Assembly (NCBI GenBank): GCA_021780415.1
Contig: JAJXYW010000008.1
Location: 1 to 7,485, forward strand
Direction: 5' to 3'
Length of the DNA stretch: 7,485 nt
Origin: Acidobacteriota bacterium
GTDB lineage: Bacteria > Acidobacteriota > Terriglobia > Terriglobales > Acidobacteriaceae
A program made the position numbers and the translations under genes. Below are positions 1 to 5,004 of this stretch, piece after piece. How positions within the stretch are numbered: the stretch's first letter is position 1; every line of letters begins with the position of its first letter. The notes under the pieces were generated by a model. The model was not told where the DNA came from, did not search any database, and saw only the letters and a program-made list of their open reading frames with translations.

Positions 1-1
1 T

Positions 2-1543
2 GAGGATTTTGTAGAGGAAGAGGTTTCGGGCAGCCAGATCAGTGAGGCTGAGGAAGAGGAGTTCGCCGAGACGTCGGAATTTGATGAGAACGGTGGAACG
101 CACGCGGCCGTTGCGGAGGGAGAGACCGCTCCGCGTGAAGGCGTGCGTGAAGGCGGACGTGAGGGAGAGCGCGAAGGTGGACGGCGTGGACGCAGGGATG
201 GGCGTCGCGGTGGACGCGAGCGCGGCGGTGAACGCGGCGGTGAGCGTGGAGGCTCGCGCGATCGGCGCGGTATGGCGAACTCGCGGCCGAGTGGCGGCGG
301 TGGACGCGAGCGCGGCGGACGGTCGATGCAGTCGACGAACCTGCCGGCGATCAGCGACCTGCTGAAGCCGGGGCAAGAGGTGCTGGTGCAGATTGCCAAG
401 GAGCCGATTGCGAAGAAGGGCGCGCGCATTACGAGCCACATTGCGCTGCCGGGACGGTTCCTGGTGTTCATGCCGACGGTGAATCATACGGGCGTGTCGC
501 GCAAGATCGAGAGCGATGGCGAGCGGCGCAGACTGAAGGAGATTCTGCTGAGCGAGAAGGGCGATGCGCAGGGTGGATTCATTGTGCGCACGGCGGCTGC
601 GGGAGCTACGGAAGAAGAGCTGCGGAGTGATCTGCGCTTCCTGCTGAACCTGTGGGCGGATATCAAGACGCGGTCGGAGTCGAGCAAGAGCCCGGCGCTG
701 ATTTATCACGATCTGAATCTGGTCGAGCGGATTCTGCGCGACCAGGTGACGGATAATTTTTCAGCGATCTGGGTGGATACCGAAGATGCGTATGAGCGCG
801 TGTTGCGGTTCCTGCAGAGGTTCCAGCCTGCATTGATTCGGCGGGTGAAGCTCTATACGAAAGACACGCCGCTGTTTGAGCAGTTCGGGATTACGGAAGA
901 GATTAATACGGCGCTGCGAGCGAAGGTGTGGCTGAAGTCGGGGGGATCGATTGTGATCAACCAGACGGAGGCGCTGGTGGCAATCGATATCAATACGGGC
1001 AAGTATGTGGGCAAGACGGCCCGGTTGGAAGACACGATCCTGAAGACGAACCTGGATGCGATTCCGGAGATTGTGCGGCAGATTCGGCTGCGCGACCTGG
1101 GCGGAATTATCATCATCGACTTCATCGACATGGATGAGCGCAAGAACCGGAACAAGGTGATGGCGGTGCTGGAAGAGGAGCTGAAGAAGGACCGGGCTCC
1201 GTCGAAGGTGCTGCAGTTCAATGATTTTGGACTGGTGGCGATTACGCGCAAGCGCGTGAAGCAGTCGCTGGAACGGACGCTGTCAACGACCTGCGGCGTG
1301 TGCGCGGGTACGGGTATGGTGAAGTCGCCGGTGACCGTGTGCAATGACATCTATATCGAGATGCGGAAGATGCATAAGCTGATCGAGAAGGGTGACATCA
1401 TGCTGCGCGTGCATCCGGAGGTCGTGAAGCAGTTGAAGTCCGGCGGAGCGAAGTGGCTGCAGGAGATGGAAGAGATGTCGGGTAAGACGATCCTGGTGAA
1501 GAGCGATCCGAGCCTGCACCCGGAGCAGTTCGATATCCACTAA
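2..1543 (+). CDS. rng: Rne/Rng family ribonuclease (RNase E/G), 5' end missing
   Basis: The frame is open from the window edge to TAA at 1541-1543 (513 residues here), so the gene starts upstream; GTG at 143 is only an internal codon. The product is an endoribonuclease of mRNA decay and rRNA processing that prefers 5'-monophosphorylated RNA. Residues 1-45 are acidic and 46-105 are Arg/Gly/Glu-rich with ERGG repeats. From about 114 the match to the family is close: the end of the S1 domain (LLKPGQEVLVQI), the 5'-sensor Arg-Thr at 196-197 (FIVRTA), the DNase I-like domain with catalytic acids D329 (AIDINTGK) and D373 (GIIIIDFIDM), and the zinc-link cysteines C431 and C434 (CGVC). The protein ends about 80 residues after the zinc link, so it has no C-terminal degradosome scaffold like that of E. 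coli RNase E. The low-complexity segment lies inside the S1 domain (see findings). The RNase E/G family call is secure; the choice between rne and rng is a naming matter. Confidence 0.96.
   Translation, partial: EDFVEEEVSGSQISEAEEEEFAETSEFDENGGTHAAVAEGETAPREGVREGGREGEREGGRRGRRDGRRGGRERGGERGGERGGSRDRRGMANSRPSGGGGRERGGRSMQSTNLPAISDLLKPGQEVLVQIAKEPIAKKGARITSHIALPGRFLVFMPTVNHTGVSRKIESDGERRRLKEILLSEKGDAQGGFIVRTAAAGATEEELRSDLRFLLNLWADIKTRSESSKSPALIYHDLNLVERILRDQVTDNFSAIWVDTEDAYERVLRFLQRFQPALIRRVKLYTKDTPLFEQFGITEEINTALRAKVWLKSGGSIVINQTEALVAIDINTGKYVGKTARLEDTILKTNLDAIPEIVRQIRLRDLGGIIIIDFIDMDERKNRNKVMAVLEEELKKDRAPSKVLQFNDFGLVAITRKRVKQSLERTLSTTCGVCAGTGMVKSPVTVCNDIYIEMRKMHKLIEKGDIMLRVHPEVVKQLKSGGAKWLQEMEEMSGKTILVKSDPSLHPEQFDIH
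207..318 (+). repeat. In-frame ERGG-encoding repeats in the RNase gene
   Basis: Three adjacent 12-nt units at 218-229, 230-241 and 242-253 each encode Glu-Arg-Gly-Gly and differ only at a few bases. A 22-nt segment at 207-228 recurs exactly at 297-318. All copies are in the reading frame, so they form part of the disordered Arg/Gly-rich insert and are not intergenic. Repeats of this kind can change length by slippage without breaking the frame. Confidence 0.8.
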
Positions 1544-1548
1544 GAGCA

Positions 1549-1569
1549 GGGGATAGGGGATAGGGGATA
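1549..1569. repeat. Three perfect tandem copies of GGGGATA
   Basis: The heptamer GGGGATA occurs three times head to tail, at 1549-1555, 1556-1562 and 1563-1569. The array starts 5 nt after the ribonuclease stop codon and ends 10 nt before the terminator stem. A 7-bp unit is prone to copy-number change. No function is evident from the sequence. Confidence 0.75.
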
Positions 1570-1579
1570 GAGAAGACGG

Positions 1580-1613
1580 AGCGGCGACCCTTGCGGGTCG
1601 CCGCTGTTTTGTT
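1580..1613 (+). terminator. Rho-independent terminator of the ribonuclease gene
   Basis: A perfect 11-bp stem (1580-1590 with 1595-1605) closes a 4-nt loop and is followed by GTTTTGTT. It lies 36 nt after the ribonuclease stop codon. The convergent small gene ends at 1621, so the same stem could also act on the minus strand, but no clear U-run follows it in that direction. Confidence 0.9.
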
Positions 1614-1620
1614 GGGTGGG

Positions 1621-1854
1621 CTAGTGGGTGTGGTGGGTAAAGACGTGGGCCAGAGTTAGCGTGCGGTAGAGGATGATCAGCGTCATCGCTGTGAGGTAGA
1701 CGCGCAGGGCCGTGAGAGAGAGGCGGACGGTGGGCGTGAGCTGCATCGGGCCGAGACCTTCGGAGGTGCACTTCTGCTCGTGGACGTCGTCGAGGGGATG
1801 GATGACGTAGAGGTTGGTGTCGTGGTGGATGGGGGGAGTGGCGAGGGTGGCCAT
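1621..1854 (-). CDS. Small single-pass membrane protein, 77 aa, unknown function
   Basis: The start is ATG at 1852-1854, because AAGGAG lies about 8 nt upstream on the minus strand; the frame stays open to 2001, but the extension has no ribosome site. The protein begins MATLATPPIHHDTN. Residues 1-40 are hydrophilic with several His residues and one Cys (position 29). One hydrophobic segment follows at about 46-72 (SLTALRVYLTAMTLIILY), and the last residues are His-rich (THHTH). This suggests a tail-anchored protein or one with a cytoplasmic N-terminus. I recognise the type as a small conserved protein of acidobacteria but know of no function. Metal binding by the histidines is possible and unproven. 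The gene is convergent with the ribonuclease and 177 nt downstream of the Nramp gene on the same strand. Confidence 0.8.
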   Translation of the reverse strand: MATLATPPIHHDTNLYVIHPLDDVHEQKCTSEGLGPMQLTPTVRLSLTALRVYLTAMTLIILYRTLTLAHVFTHHTH

Positions 1855-1881
1855 GGGGTTCTCCTTGAAACAGGGATTAGG

Positions 1882-1917
1882 GCTGGCAAGTTTTCTGTGC
1901 GTACGCAGTGTGCCAGC
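1882..1917. promoter_or_regulatory. Nested inverted repeats upstream of the 77-aa gene
   Basis: GCTGGCA at 1882-1888 is the exact reverse complement of TGCCAGC at 1911-1917. Between them lies the perfect 10-bp palindrome TGCGTACGCA (1898-1907). The structure ends 28 nt upstream of the 77-aa gene's start codon. It could be a repressor site in DNA or a branched hairpin in the 5' UTR. No convincing -10/-35 pair was identified beside it. Confidence 0.45.
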
Positions 1918-1930
1918 GCGAGCAGACTGC

Positions 1931-1985
1931 AGGTCTCTCCGCTGCGCCAAACGATCGAGCTGTTTGGCTTCGGTCGAGATGACAG
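1931..1985. repeat. Palindromic intergenic repeat of a dispersed type (candidate)
   Basis: This stretch has the pattern of short dispersed repeats I recall from acidobacterial genomes: a CTCCGCTGCGC-type left arm, a variable centre and a right arm reading CTTCGGTCGAGATGACA. Here GCCAAAC (1946-1952) pairs with GTTTGGC (1962-1968) around a 9-nt loop that contains the palindrome CGATCG. It lies between the Nramp gene (ends 2031) and the 77-aa gene. Only one copy is in the window, so its repetitive nature cannot be shown from this sequence. Confidence 0.5.
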
Positions 1986-2030
1986 CATCTTCGCTGAGCA
2001 CTCATTGAAGAGGTACTTTTGGCGAAGAGG

Positions 2031-3341
2031 TTAGGTAAAGAGGTTGGGGAGCAGGACCTGGGCGGCCAGCACGAGTGATAGGGCGAAGAGGATGATGATG
2101 ATCGACCAGTTGATCCAGTTGTTCCAGGGACGGTTGACCCAGCGGTCGCCGAGGAGTGCTCGGTCGTTGAGCAGGAGTTGGAGGAAGATGATGGCCGAGG
2201 GGAGAACCAGGCCGGCGAAGACCTGCACGCTCACGATGACCAGTTGGAGCGGTAGGCGGGGGATGAGGACGACGCCTGCGGCGGCGAAGACGCAGATCGC
2301 GTAGACGGCGTAAAAGCCGGGGGCTTCGGAGGGCTTCTTGTGGAGAGAGTGCTCCCAGCCAGCGACTTCGCCGTAGGCCCAGGCGCTGGCGAGAGAGATG
2401 GCCGTGGTGCCGAGGACCGCGGCGTTGACCATGAGGAGAAGGATGGAGTGGTGGATGAAGACGCCGGTGCGGTGGGGCAGGATGGCGGCCATGGCCTGGG
2501 CGAGCTGTGCGGGGTCGGTGAAGGGGATGTGGTGGTCGAAGGCGAAGGCTCCGGTGAGCATCATGGCGCCGGCTACGAGCACGGTGAAGATGGCGCCGAT
2601 GAGGGTGTCCAGACGCGCCCACTTGAGGTCGGAGAAGCGGAGGCGCTTTTCGGCGACGCAGCTTTGCTGGAAGAAGAGCTGCCAGGGGGCGATGGTGGTG
2701 CCGACGATGGCGATGATGAGGAAGACGAGGTCGCCGGTCTTGCCGGTGTGTGGGAGCGAGGGGATGAAGGTGCGGGTGAGGGCCTCGTGCCAGACGGGAT
2801 GAAGAAGGGCGGCGGTGACGAACCAAGTGACGTCGAGCAGGCAGAGGATGACGACGATGCGCTCCCAGCGACGGTAGCTGCCGGTGGCGATGAGGGCTAC
2901 GAGGGCGATGGCCGTGATGGGTACGGAGAGAACGGGAGCGACGCCGAGGCCGGACATGGCGAGGGAGATGGCGGCGAACTCGGTGATGAGGGTGAGGAAG
3001 TTGACGGCGAGGAGATCGAAGAGGGAGAAGCGGCCCCAGGCTTTGCCGAAGCGCTCGTAGATCATGGCGGCGTGGCCTTTGCCGGTGGCGATGCCGAGGC
3101 GGGCGACCATCTCCTGGACGAAGTAGCAGATGGGGAGAAGGAGGACGAGGACCCAGAGCAGGTGGAGGCCGTACTGGCCTCCGGCCTGCATGTAGGTGGA
3201 GACGGCGCCGGCGTCGTTGTCGGCTTCCATGACGATGAGGCCGGGGCCGAAGGCGACGAGAAAGGCGACGAGGGTGCGCTGCCAAGGGCGGCGGACGCGG
3301 ATGGCGTGGATGGGGGTGGGTTGGGTTTGGAGGGTGGTCAC
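2031..3341 (-). CDS. Nramp-superfamily divalent metal transporter, non-canonical
   Basis: The product (436 aa) is a polytopic inner-membrane protein with about 11 hydrophobic segments, the usual Nramp size. The start is GTG at 3339-3341: a GGGAGG site lies about 8 nt upstream and the protein then begins just before TM1. Family signatures are GPGLIV at the TM1 entrance (residues 32-37), QAGGQYG (52-58), and a TM10 segment VQVFAGLVLPSAI near the C-terminus followed by LLLNDRALLG. The TM1 motif DPGN reads DAGA (43-46), and the TM6 motif MPHN reads APWQ (218-221), so the binding-site Asn and Met are both Ala. Loss of that Met is a feature I recall for Nramp-related magnesium transporters. The substrate could therefore be Mg2+, Mn2+ or another ion, and mntH should not be assumed. 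The GTG overlaps the stop of the upstream 54-codon ORF (GTGA), which implies translational coupling. Confidence 0.9.
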   Translation of the reverse strand: MTTLQTQPTPIHAIRVRRPWQRTLVAFLVAFGPGLIVMEADNDAGAVSTYMQAGGQYGLHLLWVLVLLLPICYFVQEMVARLGIATGKGHAAMIYERFGKAWGRFSLFDLLAVNFLTLITEFAAISLAMSGLGVAPVLSVPITAIALVALIATGSYRRWERIVVILCLLDVTWFVTAALLHPVWHEALTRTFIPSLPHTGKTGDLVFLIIAIVGTTIAPWQLFFQQSCVAEKRLRFSDLKWARLDTLIGAIFTVLVAGAMMLTGAFAFDHHIPFTDPAQLAQAMAAILPHRTGVFIHHSILLLMVNAAVLGTTAISLASAWAYGEVAGWEHSLHKKPSEAPGFYAVYAICVFAAAGVVLIPRLPLQLVIVSVQVFAGLVLPSAIIFLQLLLNDRALLGDRWVNRPWNNWINWSIIIILFALSLVLAAQVLLPNLFT

Positions 3342-3502
3342 AGGCGCGGACCTCCCTCGTTGGTGAGGCTGGTGGCAGGGGCGAGGGAGGGGAGCCAGCG
3401 GCTGGTGAGCTGGTTGCCGGTGGTGCGCCAGACGCGGATGAGCGTGGGGCGGCGGGTGGTGAGGGTGGTGGTGATGTTTCGGGACTGAATCTTGAGGGTC
3501 AT
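3338..3502 (-). CDS. Small ORF (54 aa) translationally coupled to the Nramp gene
   Basis: The start is ATG at 3500-3502, with a perfect AGGAGG at 3507-3512, 4 nt upstream. An in-frame ATG at 3518-3520 has no ribosome site. The product begins MTLKIQSRNITTTL and contains a basic core (RPTLIRVWRTTGN), with no membrane segment, signal peptide or cysteine. The TGA stop (3338-3340) overlaps the transporter's GTG by 4 nt, so ribosomes finishing this ORF can start the transporter directly. The strong ribosome site and coupling support real translation. I do not recognise a characterised family. The peptide could be a transporter accessory factor, or the ORF may serve mainly to deliver ribosomes. Confidence 0.7.
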   Translation of the reverse strand: MTLKIQSRNITTTLTTRRPTLIRVWRTTGNQLTSRWLPSLAPATSLTNEGGPRL

Positions 3503-3658
3503 GGGGCCTCCTGTCTGCATGCGGGGGCATGCGGGTGGAGGCGACGAGGAAGGCGTGCGTTGGCACGTGTGGAATCCTGTCGCGATATGCCGTGGGAGGC
3601 ACTGCGCTGGCGGGGAGGGTGACGCCTTCAGCGATTGCTAAGGAAGGAGACTACCGAG
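3503..3658 (-). promoter_or_regulatory. Untranslated leader with hairpin potential between the leader ORF and the 54-aa ORF
   Basis: These 156 nt separate two small ORFs in the same direction. On the minus strand a long-range 8-bp helix is possible between the segments at 3622-3629 and 3549-3556. The hairpin CGTGC-CAAC-GCACG (3554-3567) overlaps one arm of that helix by 3 nt, so the two may be alternatives. A further GCATGC hairpin lies just before the 54-aa ORF's ribosome site. I could not match it to the M-box (Mg2+), yybP-ykoY (Mn2+) or NiCo riboswitch consensus. An 8-bp match in a region this size could arise by chance, so a functional fold is only a possibility. Confidence 0.3.
3517..3532 (-). 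promoter_or_regulatory. GCATGC hairpin directly upstream of a ribosome binding site
   Basis: GCATGC occurs at 3517-3522 and 3527-3532, separated by 4 nt. The hexamer is self-complementary, so the two copies form a 6-bp stem with a CCCC loop in the mRNA. The stem ends 4 nt before AGGAGG of the 54-aa ORF. It could keep that site exposed or limit ribosome access, depending on neighbouring pairing. Confidence 0.4.
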
Positions 3659-3733
3659 CTACCGCACCTCGCGAACGCAGCGCAGGAGGGGCGTCCGAGG
3701 ACTCGGAGGTTCCTTTGCAGTTGTGTTCGTCAT
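3659..3733 (-). CDS. Possible leader peptide (24 aa) of the Nramp unit
   Basis: ATG at 3731-3733 is preceded by GGAG (3740-3743) with a 6-nt spacer, and the frame closes at TAG 3659-3661. The product begins MTNTTAKEPPSPRTP and ends with a basic stretch (LLRCVREVR). It is the first ORF after the candidate promoter, only about 14 nt from the likely transcription start. Its size, position and good ribosome site suggest an upstream ORF or leader peptide. The Pro-rich centre (PPSPRTP) and Arg-rich end could slow ribosomes. There is no homology evidence, and a chance ORF of 24 codons in GC-rich DNA cannot be excluded. Confidence 0.4.
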   Translation of the reverse strand: MTNTTAKEPPSPRTPLLRCVREVR

Positions 3734-3753
3734 GAGGTGCTCCAATGAGATGG

Positions 3754-3776
3754 ATTGTATGTGGATTAATACATAC
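3754..3776 (-). promoter_or_regulatory. Candidate -10 element and overlapping dyad of the Nramp unit
   Basis: On the minus strand TACAAT (3754-3759) is a 5/6 match to the -10 consensus and would start transcription near 3747, just before the leader ORF's ribosome site. The matching -35 position (3777-3782) is G-rich and non-consensus, and falls inside the candidate operator at 3773-3789. An inverted repeat GTATGT-N8-ACATAC (3757-3776) overlaps the -10 and may be a second protein-binding site. The assignment rests on sequence alone. Confidence 0.45.
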
Positions 3777-3789
3777 CCCCCTACGGTAT
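3773..3789. promoter_or_regulatory. CsoR/RcnR/FrmR-family-like operator
   Basis: The plus strand reads ATACCCCCCTACGGTAT, a perfect 5-bp inverted repeat (ATACC/GGTAT) around a central C/G tract. This is the architecture known for operators of the CsoR/RcnR/InrS/FrmR regulators (DUF156): A/T-rich TAC and GTA ends around a run of G/C. It overlaps the -35 position of the candidate minus-strand promoter, so binding would block transcription of the leader ORF, the 54-aa ORF and the transporter gene. An adjoining palindrome GGTATACC (3785-3792) and CCCACATGGG (3791-3800) extend the dyad-rich zone. No regulator gene lies in the window. Confidence 0.6.
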
Positions 3790-3845
3790 ACCCACATGGG
3801 GGGAAAGGCAAGCGCAAAGGTGGACATTTTTGTGTGAGGGCGTGG

Positions 3846-4856
3846 CTAGAGAGTGGGGGTCGCCTGGGTGGAGAGGGCATCGCGGGCGGCCTGGCGGGCA
3901 AGTTTTTCGCGGTGCTTGCGGATATAGTGGGCGGCGACGTTGGGATAGAATTCGCGGATGGCGGAGAAGCCGACGTCGCGCATGACGGAGAAGCCGAACT
4001 TTTCGGCGAGGACACCGAAGCCGGAGGTGCCGTCGGGATAGTAGTAGACGGAGATGTACTGGGTGAGGGCCTTGCCGCCGAGGTTGGCGATGTTGGGGGT
4101 CTGGCGGCCGTTGTAGTCGCGGGCTACGGCCTGGCGGCTGATGACGTAGAGAGAGCGGACGAAGATGGAGTGGCCGTCGCCGAGGGGGTAGTAGCGGGTG
4201 TCCTCGTGGAGGAGGCTGGGGAGCAAAAAGGCGGAGAGGAAGGTGCCGTCGGTCTTGTCGATGAAGCCGCGCCAGGTGTAGGCGTAAAAGCCGTCCATGC
4301 CCTTGCCGAGGGAGGGGTGCTCGTTGATGCCTTCGGCGAAGATGGAGGTGAGGGAGAGGAAGAAGAAAGAGGAGTAGTCGAAAGCCTGGTGGGTGGCGGT
4401 GAAGAAGTTGTTCCTCCAGCCGGGGGGGACGGGTTTGGCGCCGACGGAGACGGAGCGGAAGTTGGGGATGAAGCCGAGGATGCGGGTCGGTTCCTGGTGG
4501 TTGAGGGGGATGGGGTTTCCATCGCCGTCGAGTGGGATCTGGTATCCGGGGCGCGAGGTTCTGGGTTGCGGCTGGGTTTGAGTCTGGGCGGGGGTGGACT
4601 GTTGCTGGTTCGGATCGAAGGTGAAGCCAGCGGGGTCGGGGTAGGTTGAGGGAGAGGATGAAGATACGTCGATGGGGGGCGGCTGGGTGGCGGCGTCGGA
4701 CAGGAGGTCAGGAGCGGGCTGGGGCGCTTCGGGAAGAGTTCGCGACTCGGCGCGGCTGGCGCCGGCGACGAGGCATAACCATAGACAGAGCGACGCAACA
4801 CGATGATGCAAAAATACCGTCCTGGAAGATCGAAGGGAAAGACATGACCGAGGCAC
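3846..4856 (-). CDS. Secreted or envelope protein of unknown function, acidobacterial type
   Basis: The stop is TAG at 3846-3848. The start is uncertain. ATG at 4929-4931 would put 40 residues of non-coding-looking sequence before the signal peptide. I report GTG at 4854-4856 (336 aa); TTG at 4809-4811 (321 aa), with AGGA 8 nt upstream, is equally credible. The signal peptide has the core VASLCLWLCLVAGAS and a likely cleavage after SRA (residue 36 from the GTG). Next comes a Pro/Gln/Ser-rich linker of about 75 residues that includes NQQQ and TQTQPQP. The conserved-looking C-terminal domain (about 140-315) is rich in aromatic residues, with GWRNNFF, LLHEDTRYYPLGDG and ISRQAVARDYNGR. That domain resembles uncharacterised exported proteins I recall from acidobacteria, which carry a similar LLHxDxRY motif. 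No catalytic motif is evident. The periplasm or outer membrane is the likely location. Confidence 0.8.
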   Translation of the reverse strand: MPRSCLSLRSSRTVFLHHRVASLCLWLCLVAGASRAESRTLPEAPQPAPDLLSDAATQPPPIDVSSSSPSTYPDPAGFTFDPNQQQSTPAQTQTQPQPRTSRPGYQIPLDGDGNPIPLNHQEPTRILGFIPNFRSVSVGAKPVPPGWRNNFFTATHQAFDYSSFFFLSLTSIFAEGINEHPSLGKGMDGFYAYTWRGFIDKTDGTFLSAFLLPSLLHEDTRYYPLGDGHSIFVRSLYVISRQAVARDYNGRQTPNIANLGGKALTQYISVYYYPDGTSGFGVLAEKFGFSVMRDVGFSAIREFYPNVAAHYIRKHREKLARQAARDALSTQATPTL

Positions 4857-5004
4857 AAAAAGACTCAGGAGCTTATTTAGAGAGCCGAGTGAGCAGAAAG
4901 TTGCGCACTTCGCTCCGATTGCCGTGCCCATGTAGGTGCGAGGCGGCTTTAGGGCGCGCTCCGCACCATTTTACTAGGGTTACTTCCGGTTATTTTAGTC
5001 GTTC

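Noticed and set aside
853..1350. Minus-strand ORF of 165 codons
   Set aside because: It is antisense to the catalytic domain of the ribonuclease and has no independent support.
2002..3285. Minus-strand ORF of 427 codons, rich in Arg/Pro/His
   Set aside because: It is an out-of-frame reading of the Nramp gene; the other frame carries the transmembrane segments and family signatures.
2340..3488. Plus-strand ORF of 382 codons, very acidic
   Set aside because: It is the antisense shadow of the Nramp gene: Gly/Glu/Asp-rich low complexity, and the opposite strand has clear family motifs and a start with a ribosome site.
3342..3602. N-terminal extension of the Nramp protein by 87 residues
   Set aside because: It is His/Pro-rich, runs through the 54-aa ORF in another frame, and the GTG at 3341 has its own ribosome site.
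3503..3658. Known riboswitch (M-box, yybP-ykoY, NiCo)
   Set aside because: I tried to match the leader to these by eye and found no convincing conserved core, so it is listed only as an unassigned leader.
3804..3845. Intrinsic terminator after the exported protein gene
   Set aside because: There is no stem-loop followed by a U-run on the minus strand downstream of the stop at 3846.
3723..4649. Plus-strand ORF of 308 codons
   Set aside because: It is antisense to the exported protein gene and the Nramp promoter; its Gly/Val/Glu-rich composition is typical of GC-rich shadow frames.
4976..4994. Short direct repeat GGTTA-N5-GGTTA upstream of the exported protein gene
   Set aside because: Five-base repeats are expected by chance, and no promoter element could be tied to them.
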